Positions 7,724 to 14,233 of a stretch of DNA of 14,233 bases are shown here, in pieces. The DNA is from Clostridia bacterium (GTDB lineage: Bacteria > Bacillota > Clostridia > TANB77 > UBA1234). The notes beneath the pieces are model-generated. The model had not been told where the DNA came from and ran no database searches. It saw nothing but the letters and a program-made list of their open reading frames with translations. The translations under genes and the position numbers were made by a program. The first letter of the stretch is position 1; every line of letters starts with the position of its first letter. Where the stretch lies: the NCBI GenBank assembly GCA_900753135.1, contig CAADXZ010000106.1, forward strand, positions 1 to 14,233. Reading direction: 5' to 3'.

Positions 7724-10204
7724 TTACTTCGAAATTTTTGATAATCCACACCTCCTACATTTTTTCATTTGAGTACCTCCAAATCCTCCATATTGCCAAG
7801 AGTGTCCAAGAGCAGACCCTTTAGTTGCACCACATCTCCTACATTTGCTAGGTGCTGTACACGTTGCCGAACTATAACTGTGTCCTAATGCACTTCCAGA
7901 TGTTGCTCCACATCTTCTACACTTTTTAGGACTTGTACAAGTTGCAGTGCTATAACTGTGTCCTAACTTACTACCCCAAGTTTCTCCACATCTTACACAT
8001 CTTTCAGGCTGTGTACAAGTTGCACTTCTTGTATCATGTCCTAACGCACCTGAGCCCCACGCTCCACATCGTGTACAAGTATTAGCCGTTGTGCAAGTTG
8101 CTCCACTCCAATTATGACCTAATGCACTTCCAGACGTTGCTCCACATTTAGTACACGTCTTTGGCACAGTACAAGTCGCGTCTGTATATGTATGTTCACA
8201 AACAACTGCCGCATATTTATTATTGCTTGCATCTGTTACATCTGTAAACATTTTTGTATTATAGTTCGCTTTAGAAGCTGTAACAACAACATATATATAT
8301 CTTCCTATCATATTCTTTGGAACTGTGTAAGTGCTTGAAGTTGCGCCACTTATAACTGTTCCTCCACTAGTCGTGCTATATGTTGCACTATACCATTGAT
8401 ATCTTAAACTACAACCTGTTGGTACAATTCCAGAAGTGTTTGCCGTTAATGTTTGTTGGAATACGTTGTTACCAGTAATTGTTATACTACCACTCATATC
8501 TGCATTTTGAATTCTAAAATCTGCCGTTGTGTTTTGAAGTATATAATTTTCCACTTTTCCTTGACCACCAGTTACACTAGCCATACTTGCAGTAGAAGTA
8601 TAACTTCCTGTGTTCACTGCTGTTGTTCTTTTCAAATTAACAGTCTCACCATCAACTCCTGAAGATACTATTGCTGTTGGTGCTTGTTCTTGACCATTGT
8701 AAGTGAATAATCGTTGATCTCCCCAAACTGTTGTTATCTTCTTTTTATCTATTGTCCATTCAAAATATAAATCATCATCAGTGCCATCAGTCCACTCATA
8801 TCTATCTTTATTTAAAATAGATATTACTGCTGTTTTTGTTCCAGCATCTATCATAGTGTTCTCGGTTGCACCAAGCAAAGTTCCATCAAAATTGCTTAAT
8901 TGTAAAGTCTGCAACTTGCCATTATATGTATATGTTGGAACCGTTATAGCTGGCTTTGCTAATTTAATCTTAGGTCTAAATATTGCATACAACACCAAAT
9001 CGTTTTCTGTTCCGATATTATATATTGTCAAACCTTCTGTAGCTGTAATTTTAGTATTCCAGCCTAAAAACTCATAATGTCGTCTACTTGCTTTAGGAGT
9101 CAAATCAACAAATGAGTTACACCCTATATGTCTTATTGTATCAGAAATGTCAATACTTTCTCCGCCATTAGCATCATACTTATATTTTACATTTAGCATA
9201 ACCCTTATGCTCTTTGAAGCATTTCCTATTTTTCCAAAGCTATTTTTTACCCACACAGTATATACGCCATTTTCTGTTACATTGAATTTTGCTGTATATT
9301 TATTAGCAGGTTCGGTAATACTTACCCAGCTGTCTGAAGATGGCACAACATCTTCACCAACAGTTACTGCATATGAAACAATTTTCGAATTATTGTCTTG
9401 TGCAATTACTGCAACATCAGCAGTTCCTTGTTTATAATTACATACATATGAAATTATTTTTGGAGAGTTTATATCATTGTCATTATCATTTATGCCATTT
9501 TCAATTCTTACGACTTTGGTCGTTGAACCAGCATTTTCTTCCGTGGCTATTATTGTACAATTACTTTTATTTTTTAATGTATATTCAAAGTTTCTGCCAT
9601 CATTTGTCGTTGCTTTTTCACCATCAATCAGTACACTTAATACTTTTCCTCCATACGTTGGAGTAACCTCTATGTGCAGTTTACCGTTTCTTTTAGATAT
9701 AACTTGCACCATTGGTCCATTCAATCTGAGATTCTCTTCTCTCTCGCTTCTTTCATATCCTTCCAAATGCTTTCCGTTCTTGGCATAAAATATTGTTAGT
9801 GTTGCATCATACACATAAACATCACTTTCATTAAACACTATAGTATCGCCAGATGATAACTTAGAATAATCTTGACCATTTTTTAACTTTTCATACTCAA
9901 TAACAGAAAGATCAACAACATAGCCTGTTGATTCATCAGTGTCATAACTTACAAAGTTATCTGGTGGATTTTCAACCTTTACCTTTATGAATCCTTTATT
10001 TAATGTAGTTTCATCAAGACCAGACTTAGCATTTATTGAACGAATTGTAAGCGTTCCTTTCTTCACTTCTGACAATTCTTGCATCACCTTACTGTTAGAG
10101 GTCTCATCTATTGTATTCATTGAATTTAAAGATATTGATGCTAATATGATTATTACTATTATTGTTATAACTAGCGATATTAGTGAAACACCTCTTTTAT
10201 TCAT
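7724..10204 (-). CDS. Large surface protein with prepilin-like leader, beta-domain stack and Cys/His repeat tail
   Basis: The protein has 826 residues. The N-terminus is a type IV prepilin-like leader: KRG then a hydrophobic helix (residues 6-27), with likely cleavage after Gly5 by prepilin peptidase. Position +5 of the mature protein is Ser rather than the usual pilin Glu. Residues about 30-150 may be a pilin-like head. Two Ig-like segments follow (about 160-240 and 248-338). An InlB/Listeria-Bacteroides-type repeat (about 339-410) has YDANGGE and FLGWNT. Two MBG-like domains (about 418-485 and 486-565) each contain a TYNG motif. Another Ig-like domain spans about 566-660. The tail (671-826) is six 26-residue repeats with the pattern H-x6-C-x5-C-x2-C-G. 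There is no LPXTG motif or C-terminal membrane anchor, so attachment, if any, would be through the N-terminal helix or pilus incorporation. The start has GGAGGT 6 bases upstream. The gene is monocistronic, with its own promoter and terminator. A role in adhesion or as a minor or tip pilin is inference; no pilus assembly genes are in the window. Confidence 0.85.
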   Translation of the reverse strand: MNKRGVSLISLVITIIVIIILASISLNSMNTIDETSNSKVMQELSEVKKGTLTIRSINAKSGLDETTLNKGFIKVKVENPPDNFVSYDTDESTGYVVDLSVIEYEKLKNGQDYSKLSSGDTIVFNESDVYVYDATLTIFYAKNGKHLEGYERSEREENLRLNGPMVQVISKRNGKLHIEVTPTYGGKVLSVLIDGEKATTNDGRNFEYTLKNKSNCTIIATEENAGSTTKVVRIENGINDNDNDINSPKIISYVCNYKQGTADVAVIAQDNNSKIVSYAVTVGEDVVPSSDSWVSITEPANKYTAKFNVTENGVYTVWVKNSFGKIGNASKSIRVMLNVKYKYDANGGESIDISDTIRHIGCNSFVDLTPKASRRHYEFLGWNTKITATEGLTIYNIGTENDLVLYAIFRPKIKLAKPAITVPTYTYNGKLQTLQLSNFDGTLLGATENTMIDAGTKTAVISILNKDRYEWTDGTDDDLYFEWTIDKKKITTVWGDQRLFTYNGQEQAPTAIVSSGVDGETVNLKRTTAVNTGSYTSTASMASVTGGQGKVENYILQNTTADFRIQNADMSGSITITGNNVFQQTLTANTSGIVPTGCSLRYQWYSATYSTTSGGTVISGATSSTYTVPKNMIGRYIYVVVTASKANYNTKMFTDVTDASNNKYAAVVCEHTYTDATCTVPKTCTKCGATSGSALGHNWSGATCTTANTCTRCGAWGSGALGHDTRSATCTQPERCVRCGETWGSKLGHSYSTATCTSPKKCRRCGATSGSALGHSYSSATCTAPSKCRRCGATKGSALGHSWQYGGFGGTQMKKCRRCGLSKISK
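7727..8194 (-). repeat. Six tandem 78-bp coding repeats (26-residue Cys/His units)
   Basis: The units begin at 8194, 8116, 8038, 7960, 7882 and 7804 and are exactly 78 bases each, in frame, with no spacers. The consensus protein unit is H-x4-ATC-T-xP-x-x-C-x-x-C-G followed by GS-ALG. Units 1-5 have three Cys each. The last unit keeps only the CRRCG pair and runs to the stop codon. An extra Cys at residue 669 precedes unit 1, giving 18 Cys in total. The CxxC pair with nearby Cys and His suggests metal binding or disulfide cross-linking, but neither is shown by the sequence. Confidence 0.9.
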
Positions 10205-10253
10205 AATTTTACCTCCAAAATAGAAAATTTTTTATATTATATCTTTTATACCA

Positions 10254-10282
10254 ATCATAGGAGAATTTATTGAGAATACCAA
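10254..10282 (-). promoter_or_regulatory. SigA-type promoter of the pilin-like surface protein gene
   Basis: On the minus strand TTGGTA (10282-10277) and TATGAT (10259-10254) are separated by exactly 17 bases. Transcription would start about 40 bases before the ATG, giving a short leader with the GGAGGT ribosome binding site at 10216-10211. It lies just past the por operon terminator, so this gene is its own unit. Confidence 0.6.
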
Positions 10283-10320
10283 TATTAAAACACTTAAATT
10301 TCTTATACATTTTATTAAAT

Positions 10321-10361
10321 AAAAAGCACTCAAGGCGTTAATTATCTTATGTCTTGAGTGC
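10321..10361 (-). terminator. Rho-independent terminator of the porGDAB operon
   Basis: The arms 10326-10334 and 10353-10361 form a perfect 9-bp stem (GCACTCAAG with CTTGAGTGC) around an 18-base loop. On the minus strand the stem is followed by TTTTTATTT. It begins 12 bases after the porB stop codon. Confidence 0.85.
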
Positions 10362-10372
10362 ACTTAACTTTA

Positions 10373-11326
10373 TTATTCAGCTTTATTTGTTAATGCTTCT
10401 AATTCTAAAAGTCTTTCCCATCTTTCATCAACTTCTTTTTGAAGTTCTTCTATCATCCATTCATTTCCTGGTTTGAATAAGTGTTTAAATCTCTTTTGAA
10501 GTTTTAACCATTCAGAAACAGGAAGTTTGTTCTTTGGCTTGTAGTTTACGACATATCTTCCATCTATAATCTCATATAGTGGCCAATAACATGTTTCTAC
10601 AGCAAGCTTATTAATTTCCATTAGGTTCTCTGTTTCATATCCCCAACCTCTTGGACATGGAGCAAGTACATTCATAAAGCAAGCTCCTTCTGTATATATT
10701 GCCTTTTCAGCTTTTGTTGTAATATCACTAAAATTACCAATAGCTGCTGTTTGAGCAACATATGGTAGGTGATGTCCAGCCATAACCTCTGTTAAATCTT
10801 TTCTCTTTTGTTGCTTACCTGGGACAACTTTTCCTGCTGGAGAAGTTGTTGTGTCAGCAAATCTAGGTGTTGCAGATGAACGTTGGATACCTGTATTCAT
10901 GTATGCACCGTTATCATAACATACATAAACCATATCATGTCCTCTTTCCATAGCACCAGATAAAGATTGTAGACCTATATCATAAGTACCACCATCTCCA
11001 CCAAAAGCTATAAATTTAGTATGTCCATCTTCTGGTAATTTACCTTTTCTTTTCATAGCTTTGTATGCAGCTTCAGCACCTGCAACTGTTGCACCTGCAT
11101 TTTCAAATGCACTGTGAATAAAAGAATCTCTCCATGCTGTGTATGGATAAATAAAAGTTGAAACCTCTAGACATCCTGTAGCAGAACCTATTACTGCGTG
11201 ATCTTCTTTTTTAAGTCCACGAAGTACTGCATTTACAACAACTGGAGCTCCACAACCTGCACACATTCTGTGACCTGATGCAAGTCTATTTGGTTTTTGT
11301 ATAGCTTCTTTCAAATTATACGCCAT
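10373..11326 (-). CDS. porB: Pyruvate (2-oxoacid):ferredoxin oxidoreductase, beta subunit
   Basis: This 317-residue subunit binds thiamine diphosphate and one 4Fe-4S cluster in the cytoplasmic enzyme that oxidises pyruvate with CoA to acetyl-CoA, CO2 and reduced ferredoxin. MCAGCGAP (21-28) supplies Cys22 and Cys25; GCLEVS supplies Cys52 and CPRG supplies Cys224, matching the four-Cys pattern of PFOR. The diphosphate motif starts with GDGG (110-113) and ends with DN (138-139), the usual GDG-x26-(D/N)N spacing. AYMNTGIQRSSATP (141-154) is typical of PorB rather than of 2-oxoglutarate enzymes. The length is normal. The gene is last in the operon, 20 bases after porA, with GGGAG as ribosome binding site. 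A branched-chain 2-oxoacid substrate cannot be fully excluded. Confidence 0.93.
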   Translation of the reverse strand: MAYNLKEAIQKPNRLASGHRMCAGCGAPVVVNAVLRGLKKEDHAVIGSATGCLEVSTFIYPYTAWRDSFIHSAFENAGATVAGAEAAYKAMKRKGKLPEDGHTKFIAFGGDGGTYDIGLQSLSGAMERGHDMVYVCYDNGAYMNTGIQRSSATPRFADTTTSPAGKVVPGKQQKRKDLTEVMAGHHLPYVAQTAAIGNFSDITTKAEKAIYTEGACFMNVLAPCPRGWGYETENLMEINKLAVETCYWPLYEIIDGRYVVNYKPKNKLPVSEWLKLQKRFKHLFKPGNEWMIEELQKEVDERWERLLELEALTNKAE

Positions 11327-11346
11327 TTTTATTAACTCCCTTCTTA

Positions 11347-12531
11347 TTAACCTTTTAGTCCTAAATATCTATATGGATTTTCAACTTTTCCTGTTTTAAC
11401 AATCTCAGCTAAATCCTCATATACCTTCTCAATATCAGTAGATTTTACATCTCTACCACCAATACCATATATATAACCAACAGATTTAACATCTGTAATA
11501 CCCTCTGTATAAAGTGCAGAAGTAACTTCTGTATATAATGGTCCGCCAGCACCATTTGTGCTATCGCATTTATCCATAATTGCAACAGCTTTAACATTTT
11601 TTAAAGCATTAGCAATTTCTGTTACTGGGAATGGTCTAAATACTCTAGGTTTAATAAGTCCAACTTTTTTACCTTGAGCTCTTAATTCGTCAACAACAAA
11701 CTTAGCAGTTCCAGCAGTTGAGTTTAAAACAACAATAGCAGTTTCAGCATCTTCCATTTTATATTCTTCAAATAGACCATATTTTCTTCCTGTCATTTTG
11801 TAGAACTCATCAGCAACTTCAAGAATTACATCTTTAGCTTGTCTCATTGCTTCAGCCTGTTGGAATTTGTGCTCATACAAATAAGCTTGTAAATCAAGTG
11901 GGCCAACAGCAATTGGTTCTTCTTTATTTAATAAGTAGTGTTCTGGGTGGTATTCACCAACAAAAGCTTTTACTTTATCATTTTCCTCTAATTGAATATT
12001 TTCAATAGAATGTGATGTTATAAATCCATCAAAGCAATTCATAACAGGTAGTTGAACCTTCAAGTTTTCTGCTATTCTACAAGCCATTATGGCATTATCG
12101 TAAGCTTCTTGGTTTGTCTCAGCATATAATTGAATCCAACCAGAATCTCTAGCACCCATAGAATCTGAATGATCGTTATGGATATTTAAAGGTCCTGAAA
12201 CAGCTCTATTTACACAAGACATTACTATTGGTAATCTTAAACTTGCAGCTATATATAACATTTCCCACATTAAAGATAATCCATTAGCAGAAGTAGCAGT
12301 CATAACACGAGCACCTGCTGCAGAAGCACCTATACAAGCACTCATAGCACTATGCTCACTCTCAACTGGTACAAACTCTGTATCAACAGCACCATTATTT
12401 ACGAAAGTTGAAAAATATTGTGGTATCTCTGTTGATGGTGTTATTGGGAAAGCTGCAACAACATCTGGATTTATTTGACGCATTGCATTGGCAACAGCTT
12501 CGTTACCACTTAGACGTTCTCTTATACTCAT
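11347..12531 (-). CDS. porA: Pyruvate (2-oxoacid):ferredoxin oxidoreductase, alpha subunit
   Basis: This 394-residue subunit pairs with PorB to form the active site. FPITPSTE (28-35) is the family motif that contributes the substrate-binding Thr31. VESEHSA (56-62) holds the conserved Glu57 expected to contact the thiamine ring. NRAVSGPLNIHNDHSDSM (108-125) contains Arg109, which aligns in position with the pyruvate-binding Arg of single-chain PFOR. The C-terminal part (about 260-394) is the transketolase C-terminal-like domain with KPRVFRPFP (294-302). Length and ends are normal. The ATG has AGGAGGT at 12542-12536. The gene follows porD after a 72-base gap that holds a small stem-loop. The residue assignments are by family knowledge, not by an alignment I could run. 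Confidence 0.94.
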   Translation of the reverse strand: MSIRERLSGNEAVANAMRQINPDVVAAFPITPSTEIPQYFSTFVNNGAVDTEFVPVESEHSAMSACIGASAAGARVMTATSANGLSLMWEMLYIAASLRLPIVMSCVNRAVSGPLNIHNDHSDSMGARDSGWIQLYAETNQEAYDNAIMACRIAENLKVQLPVMNCFDGFITSHSIENIQLEENDKVKAFVGEYHPEHYLLNKEEPIAVGPLDLQAYLYEHKFQQAEAMRQAKDVILEVADEFYKMTGRKYGLFEEYKMEDAETAIVVLNSTAGTAKFVVDELRAQGKKVGLIKPRVFRPFPVTEIANALKNVKAVAIMDKCDSTNGAGGPLYTEVTSALYTEGITDVKSVGYIYGIGGRDVKSTDIEKVYEDLAEIVKTGKVENPYRYLGLKG

Positions 12532-12548
12532 TTTTACCTCCTATAACA

Positions 12549-12570
12549 ATTTGAACTTTTATGTTCAAAT
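12549..12570 (-). other. Stem-loop in the porD-porA gap
   Basis: ATTTGAAC (12549-12556) and GTTCAAAT (12563-12570) form a perfect 8-bp stem with a 6-base loop. It sits just upstream of the porA ribosome binding site. There is no T-run after it, so it is not a classical terminator. It might be an mRNA processing or stability element, or have no role. Confidence 0.4.
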
Positions 12571-12603
12571 ACTTTTCTTAATTTTCATATTTACTACAAT
12601 GTA

Positions 12604-12900
12604 CTATTCCATTGTTATTGCACCAAAAGGGCAAGCCTTAGCACAAACTCCACAACCTTTGCAATAATCAAAATTGAAATCAGTTCTCTTTCCGCCTTCT
12701 ACTACTGGAATTGCACTATCTGGGCATGTTGGAACACAAAGACCACATTGCTTGCATTTATCTTCATGGAAAACTGGTTTTCTAGATCTCCAATCACCTG
12801 TTTCAAACTCTTCTGAATTAGCGGCATCATATATTGTTCCGCCAGGAGTTAATTCTTCCCATGTTGATTTTGGATTTATTTTACATTTCTTTTCTGCCAT
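12604..12900 (-). CDS. porD: Pyruvate (2-oxoacid):ferredoxin oxidoreductase, delta (ferredoxin-like) subunit
   Basis: This 98-residue iron-sulfur subunit passes electrons from PorB to free ferredoxin. It has two complete CxxCxxCxxxCP motifs: Cys49, 52, 55 and 59, and Cys80, 83, 86 and 90, for two 4Fe-4S clusters. The N-terminal extension (1-44) with ELTPGGTI is typical of PorD and distinguishes it from a plain ferredoxin. A strong AAGGAGG lies just before the ATG. It sits 20 bases after porG and before porA, the usual gamma-delta-alpha-beta order. Confidence 0.94.
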   Translation of the reverse strand: MAEKKCKINPKSTWEELTPGGTIYDAANSEEFETGDWRSRKPVFHEDKCKQCGLCVPTCPDSAIPVVEGGKRTDFNFDYCKGCGVCAKACPFGAITME

Positions 12901-12920
12901 ATTCTTTTCCTCCTTTTATA

Positions 12921-13499
12921 TTAAAGTCCATTAATTTCATTTAATGAACGTTTCAAAGCAGCCATGTTACCATCAATAACTTCAGGCTTCTTTGCAAATT
13001 TATGTTTGAAAGATCCAATCATATCATTTAAAAATTCTTCATCAGACATTATTCCACTAACTTTAACTATTGCAGCAAGCATTGGTGTATTAGGAAAGTA
13101 TTTACCTAATGTATCTATAGAAATAGTTTTTGCATCTATTGTACAAACTTTTCCTTCATATCCTTTTAACAATTTTCTAACTTCTTCTGGTGATTTTGTT
13201 GTATTTATAACGATAGCACCCTCTTTTTTCAATCCTGCAGTTACATCTACTGATTCTAATAGAGTATCATCAACAACTACAACATAATCTGGTTCATAGA
13301 TATTGCTATGAATTGTTATTGGTGTATCACTAATTCTGTTGTACGCAGTAATTGGTGCACCCATTCTTTCAGGACCATATTCTGGGAATCCTTGAATATA
13401 TTTTCCTGTATTAAATGCAGCATCAGCTAGCAACAAAGAAGCTGTTTTAGCACCTTGTCCACCACGTCCATGCCATCTAATTTCAATTAAATTACTCAT
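12921..13499 (-). CDS. porG: Pyruvate (2-oxoacid):ferredoxin oxidoreductase, gamma subunit
   Basis: This 192-residue subunit corresponds to domain III of single-chain PFOR, which contacts CoA and completes the complex. RWHGRGGQGAKTAS (8-21) is the family's glycine-rich signature, and GFPEYGPERMGAP (37-49) is the second conserved block. The length is normal for PorG. It is the first gene of the operon, with a near-consensus promoter 31-59 bases upstream and AAAGGAGG before the ATG, so high expression is likely. Confidence 0.93.
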   Translation of the reverse strand: MSNLIEIRWHGRGGQGAKTASLLLADAAFNTGKYIQGFPEYGPERMGAPITAYNRISDTPITIHSNIYEPDYVVVVDDTLLESVDVTAGLKKEGAIVINTTKSPEEVRKLLKGYEGKVCTIDAKTISIDTLGKYFPNTPMLAAIVKVSGIMSDEEFLNDMIGSFKHKFAKKPEVIDGNMAALKRSLNEINGL

Positions 13500-13529
13500 G
13501 TTTATCCTCCTTTAAAACAATCTAGCATT

Positions 13530-13558
13530 AGTATACATTTCAAGCTTAAAGATGTCAA
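13530..13558 (-). promoter_or_regulatory. Strong SigA-type promoter of porGDAB
   Basis: On the minus strand TTGACA (13558-13553) is a perfect -35, TATACT (13535-13530) is one base off a perfect -10, and the spacer is exactly 17 bases. It lies directly after the terminator of the upstream gene, with no obvious operator palindrome. Confidence 0.8.
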
Positions 13559-13566
13559 TTAAGTGT

Positions 13567-13606
13567 AAAAAAAAAGTATGAGAATAAAGCAACTCACACT
13601 TTTTTT
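13567..13606 (-). terminator. Terminator of the GerMN-domain gene
   Basis: The arms 13569-13582 and 13593-13606 pair over 14 positions with one mismatch around a 10-base loop. On the minus strand the hairpin ends in nine T. The opposite strand has seven T, so it is potentially bidirectional. It begins 23 bases after the stop at 13629. Confidence 0.75.
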
Positions 13607-13628
13607 ACAAGTCATTTACCCAACTGCA

Positions 13629-14124
13629 TCATAATCTAGATTTACTTACAATTTTTTCTCCATCAACTTGAATTTCCACCTCTTCTATTTCTTTTATTTC
13701 AGTCAAGGAATTCACAATCGAATATACTTTACCCAATTGTTTTTCACTATTTTCACCATCTTGTGAGTATTCACTGGATAAGTCCAATATTACTTTATTT
13801 CCTTCACATTTAATGCTATTTATCTTCGTGTTTTTAGGTACAGGAGATATGTAGTCAGAATTATTTGAACCCTTTATGAGTTCTTCCACTATTGTTTTAT
13901 ACATATCATTTTTTATGCTTTCCAATGGTACATATCTATATTCTGGAACTAGTTCCGTACCATTAGAATCTAAGAAATATAACAAAATCTGTGTTTGCTC
14001 ACCGAGAATCTTTATCTTGCATAAGATTCATACTACTTTTAGGATTTACCTTACTTATTTTCAATCCCAATATTAAGACTATTATTGTTATAAACAATGT
14101 CAAAAAAAGCTTTCCATTTCTCAT
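13629..14124 (-). pseudogene. GerMN-domain (spore germination GerM-like) membrane-anchored protein, broken by a frameshift
   Basis: The start is ATG at 14124-14122 with AGGAGG 7 bases upstream. The first frame encodes 41 residues: MRNGK, a hydrophobic segment (residues 6-21) that is a signal or membrane anchor, then a polar linker, ending at TGA 14001-13999. The following frame, open from 14027 to the stop at 13629, encodes a complete GerMN domain: LYFLDSNGTELVPEYR, EELIKGS, a KNTKINSI segment, the VILDLSSEYS strand and SIVNSLTEIKEIEEVEIQVDG. Skipping one base near 14004 joins the two into a protein of about 160 residues with the expected anchor-linker-GerMN layout. The second frame has no ATG before its domain; only a TTG at 13985, with GGTGAG 12 bases upstream, could restart translation. 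GerM in Bacillus acts in the cortex and forespore-engulfment channel; in this organism the role is unknown. A sequencing error is a real alternative to mutation. Confidence 0.72.
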
Positions 14125-14233
14125 GCTTATCCCTCCTAACAAAAAGGTATGAGCATGTACTTAAAAATATGTATTTATTATATTGACTTTTAATAACTTT
14201 ATAATTATAATTCCTCTCGTACAACGTACATAA

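Noticed and set aside
7727..8194. Possible CRISPR-like or satellite repeat array
   Set aside because: The units are 78 bases, contiguous without spacers, in frame and translated as Cys/His repeats, so they are coding repeats.
8453..10223. Several plus-strand open frames of 69-108 residues opposite the surface protein gene
   Set aside because: They lie wholly or almost wholly opposite a gene with clear domains, have no ribosome binding site that I could see, and their products are low-complexity hydrophobic or His/Leu-rich shadows.
12674..13287. Plus-strand open frames opposite porD and porG
   Set aside because: Both are antisense to genes with unmistakable motifs and show no recognisable protein features.
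13995..14010. Programmed +1 frameshift at CGG-TGA in the GerMN gene
   Set aside because: Moving the Arg tRNA from CGG to GGT would not pair, and there is no upstream Shine-Dalgarno stimulator or slippery run like that of prfB; mutation or sequence error is simpler.
14213..14232. Short repeat of CGTACA at the right edge that could be an operator
   Set aside because: It is only about 13 bases, contains the self-complementary GTAC by chance, is close to the edge, and no promoter can be tied to it.

Overview
The window is AT-rich, and every gene I can support lies on the minus strand, so transcription runs from high to low coordinates. Strong AGGAGG ribosome binding sites, SigA-type promoters, a ferredoxin-dependent 2-oxoacid oxidoreductase, a GerM-type (GerMN) domain and a Gram-positive-style pilin-leader surface protein together suggest an anaerobic low-GC Firmicute, most likely a member of the Clostridia. 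No rRNA, tRNA, CRISPR array, insertion sequence or plus-strand gene was found.

Layout in order of transcription: (1) 14124-13629, a membrane-anchored GerMN-domain protein whose reading frame is broken near codon 41, followed by a terminator. (2) 13558-10321, a self-contained operon with a near-consensus promoter (TTGACA-17-TATACT), then porG, porD, porA and porB, then a terminator. It encodes a four-subunit pyruvate (or related 2-oxoacid):ferredoxin oxidoreductase that makes acetyl-CoA and reduced ferredoxin. (3) 10282-7669, a monocistronic unit with its own promoter and terminator. It encodes an 826-residue surface protein with a prepilin-like leader, a stack of Ig/InlB/MBG-like beta domains and a C-terminal array of six 26-residue Cys/His repeats. 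(4) 7557 to the left edge, two adjacent genes that together make up a cyclic beta-1,2-glucan synthase. The first (1782 aa) carries the GT84 membrane synthase, the glycoamylase-like cyclisation domain and a non-catalytic GH94-like module. The second (at least 717 aa, cut by the window edge) carries the catalytic GH94 phosphorylase module. In known cyclic glucan synthases these are one chain of about 2800 residues.

The most notable points are the domain-boundary fission of the cyclic glucan synthase, with an independent ribosome binding site and an in-frame stop just upstream of the second start; the pilin-leader protein with its Cys/His repeat tail; and the frameshifted GerMN gene. All gaps between genes are under 300 bases and hold only promoters, ribosome binding sites, terminators or a small stem-loop. 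The 109 bases from 14125 to the right edge hold the GerMN gene's ribosome binding site and a TATAAT-like box (14177-14182) without a convincing -35.
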